Below are positions 1 to 8,870 of a stretch of DNA of 64,000 nt, one piece after another. The stretch's first letter is position 1. Each line of letters begins with the position of its first letter. The notes beneath the pieces are model-generated. The model had not been told where the DNA came from, searched no databases, and worked only from the letters and a program-made list of their open reading frames with translations. Source of the DNA: Hyalangium ruber (GTDB lineage Bacteria; Myxococcota; Myxococcia; Myxococcales; Myxococcaceae). The DNA lies in contig NZ_JAXIVS010000002.1 of NCBI RefSeq assembly GCF_034259325.1, forward strand, positions 248,001 to 312,000, in the 5' to 3' direction. Made by a program: the position numbers and the translations under genes.

Positions 1-1
1 G

Positions 2-520
2 GCGAAGACGGAGGTGGGCCCCCTGGCCACCGAGGGCATCCGCCAGGGGCTGCACGCGCAGGTGGAGAAGAGCGTGGCGCAGGGCACCCGGCTGCTGGTG
101 GGCGGCAAGCTGTCCTCGGGGCAGGGCTTCTACTACCCGCCCACGGTGCTGGCGGACGCGGCGCCGGGCTCTCCGGCCGCGTGCGAGGAGCTGTTCGGCC
201 CGGTGGCCGTGCTCTCACGCGCACGGGACGTGGAGCACGCCATCACGCTCGCCAATGACTCTCCCTACGGGCTGGGCGCCAGCGTGTGGACGCACGACGA
301 GGCGGAGGCGCGCCGCTTCATCGATGGCATCGAGACGGGCATGGTGTTCGTCAACGCCATGGTGGCCTCGGATCCGCGGCTGCCGTTCGGCGGGGTGAAG
401 CACTCGGGGCACGGCCGCGAGCTGGCGCTGCACGGCATTCGCGAGTTCCTCAACGCGAAGACGGTGCGCATCACCTCGGGCACCACCGCGCCGCCCACCC
501 AGGCCTCCGTCAGCGAGTAG
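2..520 (+). CDS. NAD(P)-dependent aldehyde dehydrogenase, C-terminal part (5' end outside window)
   Basis: Open from the first bases of the window to a TAG at 518-520, so only the last ~172 residues are present. The visible part is the C-terminal half of the aldehyde dehydrogenase fold: CEELFGPV (the family EE-FGP motif that contacts the cofactor ribose), NDSPYGLGASVWT, and the terminal PFGGVKHSGHGRELALHG motif. The nucleophilic Cys and general-base Glu lie upstream of the window. The ending looks most like succinate-semialdehyde dehydrogenase (GabD-type), but substrate cannot be fixed from this fragment. It meets the next gene tail to tail with an 11-bp overlap of coding ends. An osmoprotectant importer nearby makes betaine aldehyde a possible substrate, but nothing visible supports that specifically. 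Confidence 0.9.
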   Translation, partial: AKTEVGPLATEGIRQGLHAQVEKSVAQGTRLLVGGKLSSGQGFYYPPTVLADAAPGSPAACEELFGPVAVLSRARDVEHAITLANDSPYGLGASVWTHDEAEARRFIDGIETGMVFVNAMVASDPRLPFGGVKHSGHGRELALHGIREFLNAKTVRITSGTTAPPTQASVSE

Positions 521-1526
521 GCACCCGCGTGCCGGGGGCGCGGTGGACCTCCTCCAGCGCCTCCGTCACCGCCTCCATCTCCGTGCCCAGCTGCTCCACG
601 CTGCGGCGCAAGCCCGCACCCGCCACGTCCTCCGAGGCCGCGTCCGCCGTGCGCACCCGCAGCACCTGCGTGTAGAGGTTCTCCAGCGTGTAGTAGAGCC
701 GCGTGTGCTCGGCCTCCAGGCGCGCGGCCGCCGTGGCCAGCTCCGCTCGCTGGCGCCGCTGCTCGTCCAGCACCGCCAGCGCCGAGGCGAGGCGCTCCTT
801 CACCACCGCGTCCGCCTCCGCCTCCACCCGGGCCGAGAGCGACGCGCGCTCTTCCGCAAGCCTGCGCTCGTCCTCGGGTGAAATGAGCGTCCGCAGCTCC
901 CGCTCCCGGCTGAGCAGCGCGTGGCAGCTGCGCCGCAGCGCCTCCACCGTCTGTTCGGGGGCATGCACCACGTCGCGCAGCGCCCCTGACCCCGTGCTCA
1001 GCTCGGCCAACAGCTTGTCGCACAGCGCGTCCACCCGGGCCATGCGTGGATCCACGGGCTCCACCGGGAGCGGCTCGGGAAGGGTGGCCCCTTCTGGTTC
1101 CGCGAGGGGCCTGCCCTGCCGCGTCCGCCGGGGGAGGAGCTGGCGCGCCGCCATCTGCCCGAAGACGAAGACGGCGATGAAGATGAGCCACCAGTAGGCC
1201 CGTGGGTAGCGCAGGGCGATGAGCAGCGTCACCAGCGCGCCCACCGCGTACACGATGCCGAGCACCGGGTTGCGAGAGGCCTCCTCGCGGGCCGAGTGCT
1301 CGGCGCGGCGCGTCTTGCGCTCCGCCCGCCTCGCCGCTCGCCTCGCCTGCTTCTTCCACCGCTTCTCCCAGTGGCGGCGCTCTTGCCTGCTCGGCAGGCG
1401 GCCCATCTGCCGCACCCAGGCCTCCATGGCCTGCGCCTGGCGCTCCTGGCCCTCGGCCAGTGCCTGCTCCAGCCGGTACAGCCGGTGCTGTGGGGTTGAG
1501 GACAGCGGGGACGGGTCGTGGTTCAC
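510..1526 (-). CDS. Hypothetical membrane protein with long C-terminal coiled coil
   Basis: A 338-residue protein I do not recognise. Residues 1-80 are charged and helical, with an R/K-rich stretch around 55-80. Two adjacent hydrophobic segments follow at about 88-105 and 110-128, separated by a short RYPRAYW turn, giving a membrane hairpin. The rest (about 150-325) is Glu/Arg/Leu-rich and heptad-like, typical of a long coiled coil, for example the region with SREREL and ARLEAEHTRLYY. No catalytic motif is visible. The layout (basic N-terminus, hairpin, long coiled coil) suggests a scaffold or envelope-associated protein. Its tail overlaps the aldehyde dehydrogenase stop by 11 bp on the other strand. 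ATG start; codon use matches the neighbours. Confidence 0.8.
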   Translation of the reverse strand: MNHDPSPLSSTPQHRLYRLEQALAEGQERQAQAMEAWVRQMGRLPSRQERRHWEKRWKKQARRAARRAERKTRRAEHSAREEASRNPVLGIVYAVGALVTLLIALRYPRAYWWLIFIAVFVFGQMAARQLLPRRTRQGRPLAEPEGATLPEPLPVEPVDPRMARVDALCDKLLAELSTGSGALRDVVHAPEQTVEALRRSCHALLSRERELRTLISPEDERRLAEERASLSARVEAEADAVVKERLASALAVLDEQRRQRAELATAAARLEAEHTRLYYTLENLYTQVLRVRTADAASEDVAGAGLRRSVEQLGTEMEAVTEALEEVHRAPGTRVPTR

Positions 1527-1965
1527 GCAGTGAGGCTAAGCACTGCCCGGAAAAATCGCGTCGCGGACCGGGGGGAGTATCAGGCCCACCCCAATCCGCG
1601 ACGCGCCAACACTCACGAAAGAAGACACTCAACGACCGATGACCGTGGGCCGAGACGGGGGGAGTTCGCCTCAGCCCACGGTCACCTCGGGATGTTGACC
1701 TGGATCCCGAGCCATCCGCTTCGTCAGGGCGGACGGGATGGGCTTAAGCACCTGCCGTGCCAGCACCGGCCCCATGCTCCCGGGACGGGCCAAGTCCTTG
1801 GATCCTCAGGCGGAGGGGGCTCCAGTCCATGCCCTGCCGCAGGGCACAGTGGAGTCACAGTCTCGCCCGGTGGACGGGCGTCCAAGTTCCCGGACTGTGA
1901 AGAGAGGCGCCTGGCGCAAAAGTGCGTTAGGGAGGAGCCCTCCGCCCGCCGGGGTCGCCGCTTCG
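1527..1965. other. Divergent intergenic region upstream of ctaA
   Basis: About 440 bases between the divergently transcribed coiled-coil membrane gene and ctaA. Frames can be read through it, but their composition lacks the codon bias of the neighbouring genes and no protein family is visible. A weak stem-loop at about 1648-1682 pairs GTGGGCCGAG with CTCAGCCCAC with one mismatch. Promoters for both genes presumably lie here, but no convincing -35/-10 pair stands out. Confidence 0.4.
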
Positions 1966-2943
1966 ATGACCTTTCCCGCCTCGTCCCGCCGCTTCCAGGT
2001 CTTCAGCTACGCCGTGCTCCTCTACACCCTGGCCGTGGTGCTCTGGGGCGCCTTCGTGCGCGCCACGGGCTCCGGGGCGGGCTGCGGGGACCACTGGCCG
2101 GTGTGCAACGGGGTGGTCATCCCGCGCGAGCCCACCGTGGCCACCCTCATCGAATACACGCACCGGGTGACGAGCGGCCTGGCGATGGTGCTGGCCGTGG
2201 TCCTGGCCGTGTGGGGCCTGCGAGCCCATGCCCCTGGACACCCGGCGCGGCGCGCTTCGGTGGCGGCGCTCATCCTCATGCTGACCGAGGCGGCGATCGG
2301 CGCGGGGCTGGTGCTCTTCCAGTACGTGGCGCACGACAAGTCCACCGGGCGCGGGTTCTGGATGGCGGCTCACCTCATCAACACCTTCCTGCTCATTGGC
2401 GCCCAGGGGCTGACGGCGTGGTGGGCTGGCGGTCGCTCGCGTGTGGCGCTGCGAGGACAGGGGTTGGCCGGCGGGCTGGTGGCCGCGGTGGTGGCGGGGG
2501 TGATGCTGCTGGGCGTGAGCGGCGCCATCGCGGCGCTGGGAGACACGCTGTTCCCCGCCACGAGCCTCGCGGAGGGCCTGCGGCAGGACATGTCCGAGTC
2601 GGCGCACGTGCTGCTGCGGCTGCGCGTGCTGCACCCGGTGCTGGCCATCGTCGTCGGCGCGCTGGTGGTGGTGGCCGCCTCGCTCCTGGCCCGGCTGCGC
2701 CCCTCGCCCGAGGTGAAGCGAAGCGCGACGGCGGTGGGCGTGCTCTACGCCGTGCAGTTGGGCGCGGGGCTCATCAACCTGGTGCTGCTCGCTCCCGTGT
2801 GGATGCAGCTCGTCCACCTGCTGCTGGCGGACCTCGTGTGGCTCTCCCTCGTGCGGCTGAGCGCGGCGGGGCTGGCGGAGGATGCGCCCCGGGCGGAGCT
2901 TCGGCCTCGCGAGAGCGCCACGCTCCCCTCATCCTCGCTGTGA
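1966..2943 (+). CDS. ctaA: COX15/CtaA family haem A synthase
   Basis: A polytopic membrane protein of 325 residues, matching the COX15/CtaA length of roughly 300-350, with about eight hydrophobic helices. Family hallmarks are visible: the first helix runs into VRATGSGAGCGDHWPVCNG, and EYTHRVTSG follows with a haem-ligand type His. More membrane His residues occur in FWMAAHLIN, in RVLHPVLAIV and near the end in QLVHLLLADLVWLSL. The family oxidises the haem O methyl group to a formyl group for aa3-type oxidases, in the cytoplasmic membrane. I chose ATG 1966 because it directly precedes the first helix; upstream sequence in the same frame is not protein-like. No haem O synthase (ctaB) is adjacent. 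The 3' end overlaps the opposing permease fusion by 15 bp. Confidence 0.9.
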   Translation: MTFPASSRRFQVFSYAVLLYTLAVVLWGAFVRATGSGAGCGDHWPVCNGVVIPREPTVATLIEYTHRVTSGLAMVLAVVLAVWGLRAHAPGHPARRASVAALILMLTEAAIGAGLVLFQYVAHDKSTGRGFWMAAHLINTFLLIGAQGLTAWWAGGRSRVALRGQGLAGGLVAAVVAGVMLLGVSGAIAALGDTLFPATSLAEGLRQDMSESAHVLLRLRVLHPVLAIVVGALVVVAASLLARLRPSPEVKRSATAVGVLYAVQLGAGLINLVLLAPVWMQLVHLLLADLVWLSLVRLSAAGLAEDAPRAELRPRESATLPSSSL

Positions 2944-4431
2944 CACGCGCAGCCCGCGCGGCACCACGAGCCGCTCGAGGCCCTCGAACAGCGCGCTGAC
3001 CCCGAGCGCCAGCAGCGCGGCGGGCACCGCGCCCTCCAGGATGAGCCCCGTGTCGTCCAACCGGATGCCCGTGAGGATGGGCTGCCCGTAGCCCCCCGCG
3101 CCAATCAGGGCCCCCAGCGTCGCCGTGCCCACGTTGATGACCGCCGCCGTCTGGATGCCCGCGAGGATGGACGGCGAGGCCAGCGGCAACTCGATGCGCC
3201 ACAGCCGGGCCAGCGGTGGCAGCCCCAGCGCCTCGGCGGACTCGCGGAGATCCTCTGGAATGCCGCTGAGCCCCGCGGCCGTGTTCCGCACGATGGGCAG
3301 GAGTCCATAGAGGAACAGCGCCACGATGGCCGGCCGGGAGCCGATGCCCAGCAGGGGAATCATCACCACCAGCAGCGCCAGCGAGGGCACCGTCTGGATG
3401 ATGCCCGCGAGCCCCAGCACGCCCCGCCCCACGCGCGCCCACTTCGCCGCGAGCACGCCCAGCGGCACCGCCACCGCCACCGCGCCCAGCAGCGACACCA
3501 GGACCAGGAACAGGTGCTCGCGCGTCCGGCGCCACACGCGCGCGGCCAGGGTCTCCTCGCGGACCTGTGACTCCAGGCCCAGCACGCGGGCAAGGAACTC
3601 CGACGCCACCTGTGACTCGGAGACGCGCTCCAGCCGCGCCCGCGCGTTGAGCGTCACCATCTCCCGCTCGGAGATGTGTCCCTCCAGTTGGAGGATCGCT
3701 TCCAGCGCGCTCGCGTTTCGCGCCGCCCAGTCCTGCCGGTACAGCAGCACGGCGTCGTAGGCGGGGAAGTGCTTCAGGTCATCCTCCAGCACGCGCAGCC
3801 CGTAGGCGGCGATCTCCGCGTCCGTGGAGTACAGGTCCGTCACCTGGATGGCGCCGCTCTCCAGGCCCCGGTAGGCGAGGTCATGGTCCAGCCCGCTCAC
3901 CTCCCGCTGGGGCAGCTGGTACTTGTCTCGCAGGGCCGGCCACCCGTCGGCGCGGTCCATGAACTCATTGCTGAAGCCCAGCCGCAGCTCCGGGTGCGCG
4001 CGCAAGTCCGAGATGCGCCGCAGGCCCAGGCGCTCAGCCTCCGCTTCCTTCACCCCCAGCGCGTAGGTGTTGTTGAAGCCCAGCGGCGCGCTCATCCCCA
4101 GGCCCTCGGCGGCCAGGGCGGCCCGGAGCGCGGCGTCATCCTTCAGGTTGCGTCCGGACAGCAGCTCCTGGCGCAGCGTGCCGGTGTACTCGGGATAGAT
4201 GTCCAGCTCCCCGCGCCGGAGCGCCTCCCAGAGCACCGCCGTGCCGCCCAGCTCGCGCCGGTGTACCGCGCGCGTCCCCGTGGTTCGCGCCAGCCGCGCC
4301 ACCAGCTCCCCGAGGATGACGGACTCGGTGAACTTCTTGGAGCCCACCCGCACCTCGGACGGCGCCTCCGCCGTCTGCGGCAGACACGCGGCCAGCCCCA
4401 CCAGCAGCACGCCCGCGAGCCAGGCCCTCAC
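2929..4431 (-). CDS. Osmoprotectant ABC transporter: fused substrate-binding protein and permease (OpuC/ProX-ProW type)
   Basis: 500 residues. The N-terminus is a lipoprotein-like signal (GLAAC, Cys at ~16). Residues ~26-290 form an OpuAC/ProX-type binding domain beginning VRVGSKKFTES and carrying ELDIYPEYTGT, the motif typical of choline/glycine betaine binding proteins. Residues ~300-490 are the permease: several membrane helices and an EAA loop (DLRESAEALGL...IELPLASPSILAG) that docks on the ATPase. The binding domain precedes the permease. The GTG start (4431-4429) overlaps the ATPase gene's TGA (4430-4428), so translation is coupled. It acts at the cytoplasmic membrane to import quaternary ammonium osmoprotectants; exact substrate is unknown. 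It forms an importer with the upstream ATPase gene. Confidence 0.9.
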   Translation of the reverse strand: MRAWLAGVLLVGLAACLPQTAEAPSEVRVGSKKFTESVILGELVARLARTTGTRAVHRRELGGTAVLWEALRRGELDIYPEYTGTLRQELLSGRNLKDDAALRAALAAEGLGMSAPLGFNNTYALGVKEAEAERLGLRRISDLRAHPELRLGFSNEFMDRADGWPALRDKYQLPQREVSGLDHDLAYRGLESGAIQVTDLYSTDAEIAAYGLRVLEDDLKHFPAYDAVLLYRQDWAARNASALEAILQLEGHISEREMVTLNARARLERVSESQVASEFLARVLGLESQVREETLAARVWRRTREHLFLVLVSLLGAVAVAVPLGVLAAKWARVGRGVLGLAGIIQTVPSLALLVVMIPLLGIGSRPAIVALFLYGLLPIVRNTAAGLSGIPEDLRESAEALGLPPLARLWRIELPLASPSILAGIQTAAVINVGTATLGALIGAGGYGQPILTGIRLDDTGLILEGAVPAALLALGVSALFEGLERLVVPRGLRVSQRG

Positions 4432-5174
4432 GCGCCGCCCTCCAACGTCAGCCGCTGCGCCTGGATGAAGCGGGTGACGAAGGGGTCCGCCGGGCGCGTC
4501 TCCAGCTCGGCGAGCGTCCCCTGCTGCACCACGCGCCCGTCCCGCAGCAGCACCACGTGCTGTCCCAGGAAGGCCGCCTCCGCCAGGTCATGCGTGACGA
4601 GCACCACCGTCTTGCCCAGCCGCGCGAAGATGGCGCGCAGGTCCACCTGCAACTCGGAGCGGACCATCGGATCCAACGCCCCCAGCGGCTCGTCCAGCAG
4701 CAGCACGTCCGGCTCCAGCATCAACGCGCGCATGAGCCCCACCCGCTGGCGCTGCCCACCCGAGAGCTGCGCGGGAAAGCGCTCCAGCGCCTCCGCCGGA
4801 AAGCGCGTCAGCTCCACGAGCGCCTCCAGCCGGGCGCGGATCCGCGCGTGGGGCCACCGCAGGTAGCTCGCCATGAGCGCCACGTTCTGTCCGGCCGTGA
4901 GGTGGGGAAAGAGCCCGCCGCCCTGGAGCGTGTAGCCCATGCGCTGGCGCACCCGCAGCACCGCCGCCTCCTCGCTTGGCAGCGGCTGCCCATCGAACAG
5001 CACCCGGCCCGTGTCCGGCGGCAGCAACCCGTTCATCAGCCGCAGCACCGTGGACTTGCCGCACCCGCTGGGGCCCAGCAGCACCGTGGTGCGTCCGGGC
5101 GGCAGCCGCAGCTCTACCGGGTGCAGCGCCTGGGTGACGCCAAATCGCTTGGAGACGCCTTCGAGCTCGAACAG
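4428..5174 (-). CDS. Osmoprotectant ABC transporter ATP-binding protein (OpuCA/ProV type); non-canonical start
   Basis: Classical ABC ATPase: Walker A GPSGCGKST, Q-loop in YTLQGGGLFPHLT, signature LSGGQRQRVGLMRAL, Walker B DVLLLDEPLGALD and H-loop VTHD. It lacks the C-terminal CBS domains of full-length ProV/OpuCA. The start is odd. The strand A to Walker A segment (LFELEGVSKRFG...) is intact, but no ATG, GTG or TTG lies between the in-frame TAG at 5180-5178 and the GTG at 5084. That GTG would remove the first ~30 conserved residues. I therefore place the start at CTG 5174-5172, three bases after the stop of the V4R-like gene. That implies a rare CTG start, termination-reinitiation, or stop readthrough. 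It energises import by the fused permease, to which it is coupled by a GTGA overlap. Confidence 0.85.
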   Translation of the reverse strand: MFELEGVSKRFGVTQALHPVELRLPPGRTTVLLGPSGCGKSTVLRLMNGLLPPDTGRVLFDGQPLPSEEAAVLRVRQRMGYTLQGGGLFPHLTAGQNVALMASYLRWPHARIRARLEALVELTRFPAEALERFPAQLSGGQRQRVGLMRALMLEPDVLLLDEPLGALDPMVRSELQVDLRAIFARLGKTVVLVTHDLAEAAFLGQHVVLLRDGRVVQQGTLAELETRPADPFVTRFIQAQRLTLEGGA

Positions 5175-5177
5175 AGG

Positions 5178-5771
5178 CTAGGCCCGGACGATGTAGATGC
5201 AGGAGGCGTGGCCCTTCTTGCGGCACGGCGACATCTCGTCATGGAGGATGGAGCCCGTCGCGTTGAGCCGACGCATGCCTCCAAACAGCAGCCCCTTGTC
5301 GAAGGCGCACGGGTACGGGTTGTTGCTCTCCACCTCCATGCTGCCGTCGGGGCGCGGCTTCCACTTGTAGTGGCCAATCCCCTCCTTGATGTGGCCCGTC
5401 GTGGGGTCCCACATCGGCCGCCCGTTCTTGCGGTGCTGCATGTGGTAGCTGGCGTCCATCGCCTCCATCATCGTCTTCACGTCCTTGATGGTCGGCAGCC
5501 ACTCCACCGTCTTCATCACCGACACGCCGATCTGGTGCAGCACCGAGTCGCCCATCTGCTGGCTGGCGCGCGCGAACGCTCGCAGGAACGCGTCGAACGG
5601 GTACCAGGACTGCGTGTCCACCACCACCAGCCCATCAGAGCCCTTGCGCCCCAGCCCCTCGGCCAGGAGGATCTGACTGGCGATGGACTTGAACTGTCCG
5701 AACGCCTGCACCAGACCCAGCACGTTGCGTCCCGACACCTCGATGCCCTTGAACTCGTTGAACGGAATCAT
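5178..5771 (-). CDS. Hypothetical protein with V4R-like (4-vinyl reductase fold) C-terminal pattern
   Basis: 197 residues, ATG start with a GAGGGG element about 9 bases upstream. No signal peptide or membrane helix. The C-terminal ~45 residues (NPYPCAFDKGLLFGG...HDEMSPCRKKGHASCIYIV) resemble the end of V4R/haem-NO-binding-like domains. These typically finish with a C-x-x-x-G-x-x-x-C-x-x-x-V ligand-binding loop. The N-terminal part (GRNVLGLVQAFGQFKSIASQILL) looks helical. V4R-like domains usually bind small hydrophobic ligands or metals and serve as sensors, but this protein has no fused output domain. It stops in the same frame as, and three bases before, the apparent start of the importer ATPase, so the two are probably co-transcribed. 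Family assignment is tentative. Confidence 0.75.
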   Translation of the reverse strand: MIPFNEFKGIEVSGRNVLGLVQAFGQFKSIASQILLAEGLGRKGSDGLVVVDTQSWYPFDAFLRAFARASQQMGDSVLHQIGVSVMKTVEWLPTIKDVKTMMEAMDASYHMQHRKNGRPMWDPTTGHIKEGIGHYKWKPRPDGSMEVESNNPYPCAFDKGLLFGGMRRLNATGSILHDEMSPCRKKGHASCIYIVRA

Positions 5772-6290
5772 GGCGTGAGGCCCCTCCCGGCTTCGGGGAT
5801 GATGGCACGCCTGCTCGTTCGCTCGACATCGAACGGTTTCTCTTCAATGACGGCTCAAAAAATTTAATTCGACCAAAACTGGTTTTCCCCGCTATACGCC
5901 GGCGCTGAAAAGTTCCACCGCCAGTCTGCGCGTGGGAAAAAAAGAGCTGAGGAAACGAGCTGTTAGGGAGTCTTGGGGGTTGCCGACTTCTTACCCTGAG
6001 CATTAGCATGGGGAATAGATATGGCAATCCCAGACCTCTGGATTGTCAGAGGTGCCACCCGCGTCTCACGCGGACAGTTGGGAGCGCGAGCTGAAGCGCG
6101 CACCTGACACAGGGTGGGCAGTGAGCAGCGGGCCTGCCTCTCTGCATCTTCGGGGGATGGTGCAGAGGGGGGCCCGCTGTGGTTTTCGTACCGGCCAGAA
6201 GCCGTCGACCGGCCGTGCCTGGCTACCGTTGCGATCCGACATGCCTCGACGGATCAATGGTATCTGGGCACCCTGCCGAAGCTCCCGACG
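5772..6290. other. AT-rich divergent intergenic region with stem-loop and possible promoter
   Basis: Between the V4R-like gene (minus) and the CHASE kinase (plus). Around 5840-5960 it is much more AT-rich than the flanks, with A/T runs near 5858-5867 and 5937-5944, as expected for promoters. A possible plus-strand sigma70-like pair is TTGCCG at 5980-5985 and TAGCAT at 6004-6009 with an 18-base spacer. A 7-bp hairpin, ACCTCTG (6034-6040) with CAGAGGT (6047-6053), follows the possible -10. The kinase frame stays open back to a GTG at 6114, but 6114-6290 reads as poorly conserved sequence. Confidence 0.4.
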
Positions 6291-8870
6291 GTGAACGTGG
6301 CTCTCCCTTCCATCTCGAGACGCTCGACGCTGGCGCCTTTCGCCGTGCTCGGCTTCTGCCTGGTGCTGACCGCCGCCAGCACCGTGCTCTTCCGAGCCAC
6401 CGCCCGGGCCAGGGACTCGGCGCGCTTCGACAACCTCGTGCGGATGACCGAGGAGCGCATCATCGGTCACCTGGACTCGGATGTGACGCTGCTGCGCGGG
6501 GCGGCGGGCTTCTTCGCCGCCAGCCAGGAGGTGACTCCCGAGGAGTTCCACCTCTACGTGGAGCGGCTCGACCTGAAGCGGCATGACCCTGGGGTGCAGG
6601 GCATCGGCTTCACCCGGCGGATTCCGCGGGCGGACAAGGACGCCTGGGTGGCGCGAATCCAGGCAGGCGGCCAGCCCACGTTCCGCCTGTGGCCCGAGGA
6701 GCCGCGCGAGGAGTACCACGCCATCGTCTACCTGGAGCCCCGGGATGCCCGGAACCAGGCGGCGCTGGGTTACGACATGTTCACCGAGCCCACGCGCCGC
6801 GAGGCGATGGAGCGGGCGTGGCGCTCGGGTTCACCCGCCCTCTCGGGTCGGGTCATCCTCCAGCAGGAGATCGACCCCCTCAAGCAGGCGGGCTTCCTGC
6901 TGTACGTCCCCGTGTACCTGGGCGGCAAGGTGCCTCCGACCGAGGCGGAGCGCCTGGCGACGCTGGAGGGGTTCGTCTACAGCCCCTTCCGAGCCGGAGA
7001 CCTGTTCAACGGCATCTTCCAGAAGGAGCCCCTGCCTCGGGTGGCCTTCCGCGTCTTCGACGGGACGGCGGCCCGCCCCGAGCACCTGCTGTATGACTCG
7101 ATGCCCCAAGCGGAGCGCTTCGACCCGCCCGCCTTCACCACCACCCTGGCCATGGAGGTGGCGGGCCGCCCGTGGACCCTCACCTTCGCCTCGCAGGCCC
7201 GCTTCGAGCAGACGCTGCTGCTGCCCTGGGTCCCCGCGGTGGGGGTGGTGGGCGTGCTGCTCAGCCTGATGGCGTACGCCGTCGCGTGGTTCCAGGTCAG
7301 CGCCCGCCAGCGCGCGGAGAGCGACGAGGCCGAGCGAGCGCAGCTGCTGGCGCGCGAGCAGGCCGCCCACGCTCGGGCCGAGGCCCAGCGCACCTACCTG
7401 CACGAGCTCTTCATGCAGGCGCCGGCCCTCATCATCATCCTGCGCGGGCCCCAGCACGTCTTCGAGTTCGCCAACGCCGCCTACCAGGAGGCGGTGGGCC
7501 ACCGGGAGCTGGATGGCAAGCCCCTCCAGGAGGTGGTGCCGGACATCTCGCCGGAGTTCCTGTCGGTCTTCGACGACACCTATCGCACCGGTGAGCCCCG
7601 GTTCGGCCAGGAGGTGCGGGTCCCCATCGCCTACGCGAACGAACAGCCAGAGGAGAAGTATTGGAACCTCGTCTGGCAGCCGCGCCGCAACCCCCAGGGC
7701 ACGGTGGATGGGGTGCTGATGTTCGCCTTCGAGGTCACCGAGCAGGTCCGCGCGCGCCAGGAGGCGGAGACCAGCCGCGAGGAGGCCCGGCGGAGCGCGG
7801 CACGGCTGCAGACCATCACCGACACGCTGCCGGCGCTCGTCGCCTACGTGGACCAGGAGGAGCGCTACCGCTTCGCCAACCAGGCCTATGAGCCGTGGTT
7901 CGGCCTGAAGCCCGAGCAGATCCTGGGAAGGAAGCTGGTGGAGGTCCTTGGCGAGCCGGGCTACTCCCAGGTGAAGGACAACGTCCACCGGGCACTCGCC
8001 GGAGAGACCATCCGCTACGAGAGCCATTTCACCCAGCCGGATGGGCGCAAGCTGTTCATCCAGTCCAACTCCATCCCCGACCGTGACGCGCAGGGCCGCG
8101 TCCGGGGCTACGTGGGACTCATCCTCGACATCACCGAGCGCAAGCGGGCGGAGGAGGCCGTGCGCAACGCCGTGCGCCTGCGCGACGAGTTCCTGTCCGT
8201 CGCCAGCCATGAGCTGAAGACGCCGCTCACCCCGCTGAGCCTCAAGCTCCAGAGCCTGGCGCGCGAGGCCGAGGCCGAGCCCGACTCCCCCTTCGTGCGC
8301 AAGGTCCGCTCGCACGTGGAGGCCGGGCGCAAGCAGATCAAACGGCTGTCGGACCTCATTGGAGACCTGCTGGACGTCTCGCGCATCACCTCCGGCCAGC
8401 TCAAGCTGCGCTCGGAGCCGGTGGACTTCGCCGCCGTCGCGCGGGACGTGGTCTCCCGGCTGGAGCCCGAGGCCACCCGCGTGGAGTCCCCGCTCACCGT
8501 GGAGGCACCGGAGAGCCTGGTGGGCAACTCGGACCGGATGCGGCTGGAGCAGGTGGTGGAGAACCTGCTCACCAACGCCATCAAGTACGGCGCCGGCAAG
8601 CCCATCCACGTCCGGCTGGTGGCCCAGGCCGAGCGCGTGGTGCTCACCGTGAAGGACGAGGGCATCGGCATCGCGCCGGAGCACCAGGGGCGCATCTTCG
8701 AGCGCTTCGAGCGCGCCGTGTCCGAGCGCAACTACGGCGGCCTGGGCCTGGGCCTCTACATCACCCGCACCATCCTCGAGTCCCTGGGCGGCACCATCCG
8801 CGTCCAGAGCGAGCCGGGTCAGGGCGCGCTCTTCACCGCGGAGTTCCCCTTGGGGCCCTCGGCCCCGTAG
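6291..8870 (+). CDS. CHASE-domain sensor histidine kinase (CHASE-PAS-PAS-HisKA-HATPase)
   Basis: About 859 residues. A first membrane helix ([20 protein letters not shown]) is followed by a periplasmic CHASE domain (~55-250, with [12 protein letters not shown] and [12 protein letters not shown]) and a second helix ([21 protein letters not shown]). Two PAS domains come next, beginning [14 protein letters not shown] and [14 protein letters not shown]. The kinase core has phosphoacceptor [11 protein letters not shown] box [11 protein letters not shown]1 [10 protein letters not shown] and G2 GGLGLGLYI. It should autophosphorylate in response to a small extracellular ligand and pass phosphate to an unlinked regulator, since none is adjacent. 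The start is uncertain: GTG 6291 is nearest the first helix, but the frame is open to GTG 6114. Its end overlaps yfaQ by 52 bp. Confidence 0.9.
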   Translation: MNVALPSISRRSTLAPFAVLGFCLVLTAASTVLFRATARARDSARFDNLVRMTEERIIGHLDSDVTLLRGAAGFFAASQEVTPEEFHLYVERLDLKRHDPGVQGIGFTRRIPRADKDAWVARIQAGGQPTFRLWPEEPREEYHAIVYLEPRDARNQAALGYDMFTEPTRREAMERAWRSGSPALSGRVILQQEIDPLKQAGFLLYVPVYLGGKVPPTEAERLATLEGFVYSPFRAGDLFNGIFQKEPLPRVAFRVFDGTAARPEHLLYDSMPQAERFDPPAFTTTLAMEVAGRPWTLTFASQARFEQTLLLPWVPAVGVVGVLLSLMAYAVAWFQVSARQRAESDEAERAQLLAREQAAHARAEAQRTYLHELFMQAPALIIILRGPQHVFEFANAAYQEAVGHRELDGKPLQEVVPDISPEFLSVFDDTYRTGEPRFGQEVRVPIAYANEQPEEKYWNLVWQPRRNPQGTVDGVLMFAFEVTEQVRARQEAETSREEARRSAARLQTITDTLPALVAYVDQEERYRFANQAYEPWFGLKPEQILGRKLVEVLGEPGYSQVKDNVHRALAGETIRYESHFTQPDGRKLFIQSNSIPDRDAQGRVRGYVGLILDITERKRAEEAVRNAVRLRDEFLSVASHELKTPLTPLSLKLQSLAREAEAEPDSPFVRKVRSHVEAGRKQIKRLSDLIGDLLDVSRITSGQLKLRSEPVDFAAVARDVVSRLEPEATRVESPLTVEAPESLVGNSDRMRLEQVVENLLTNAIKYGAGKPIHVRLVAQAERVVLTVKDEGIGIAPEHQGRIFERFERAVSERNYGGLGLGLYITRTILESLGGTIRVQSEPGQGALFTAEFPLGPSAP

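Noticed and set aside
2-5174. Betaine aldehyde dehydrogenase/choline pathway reading of the partial dehydrogenase with the Opu genes
   Set aside because: The C-terminal fragment has no substrate-specific feature, and its nearest resemblance is to succinate-semialdehyde dehydrogenase; unrelated genes lie between.
5085-5174. GTG 5084 as the start of the importer ATPase
   Set aside because: It would cut away the conserved strand A/A-loop segment, which is intact and in frame immediately upstream.
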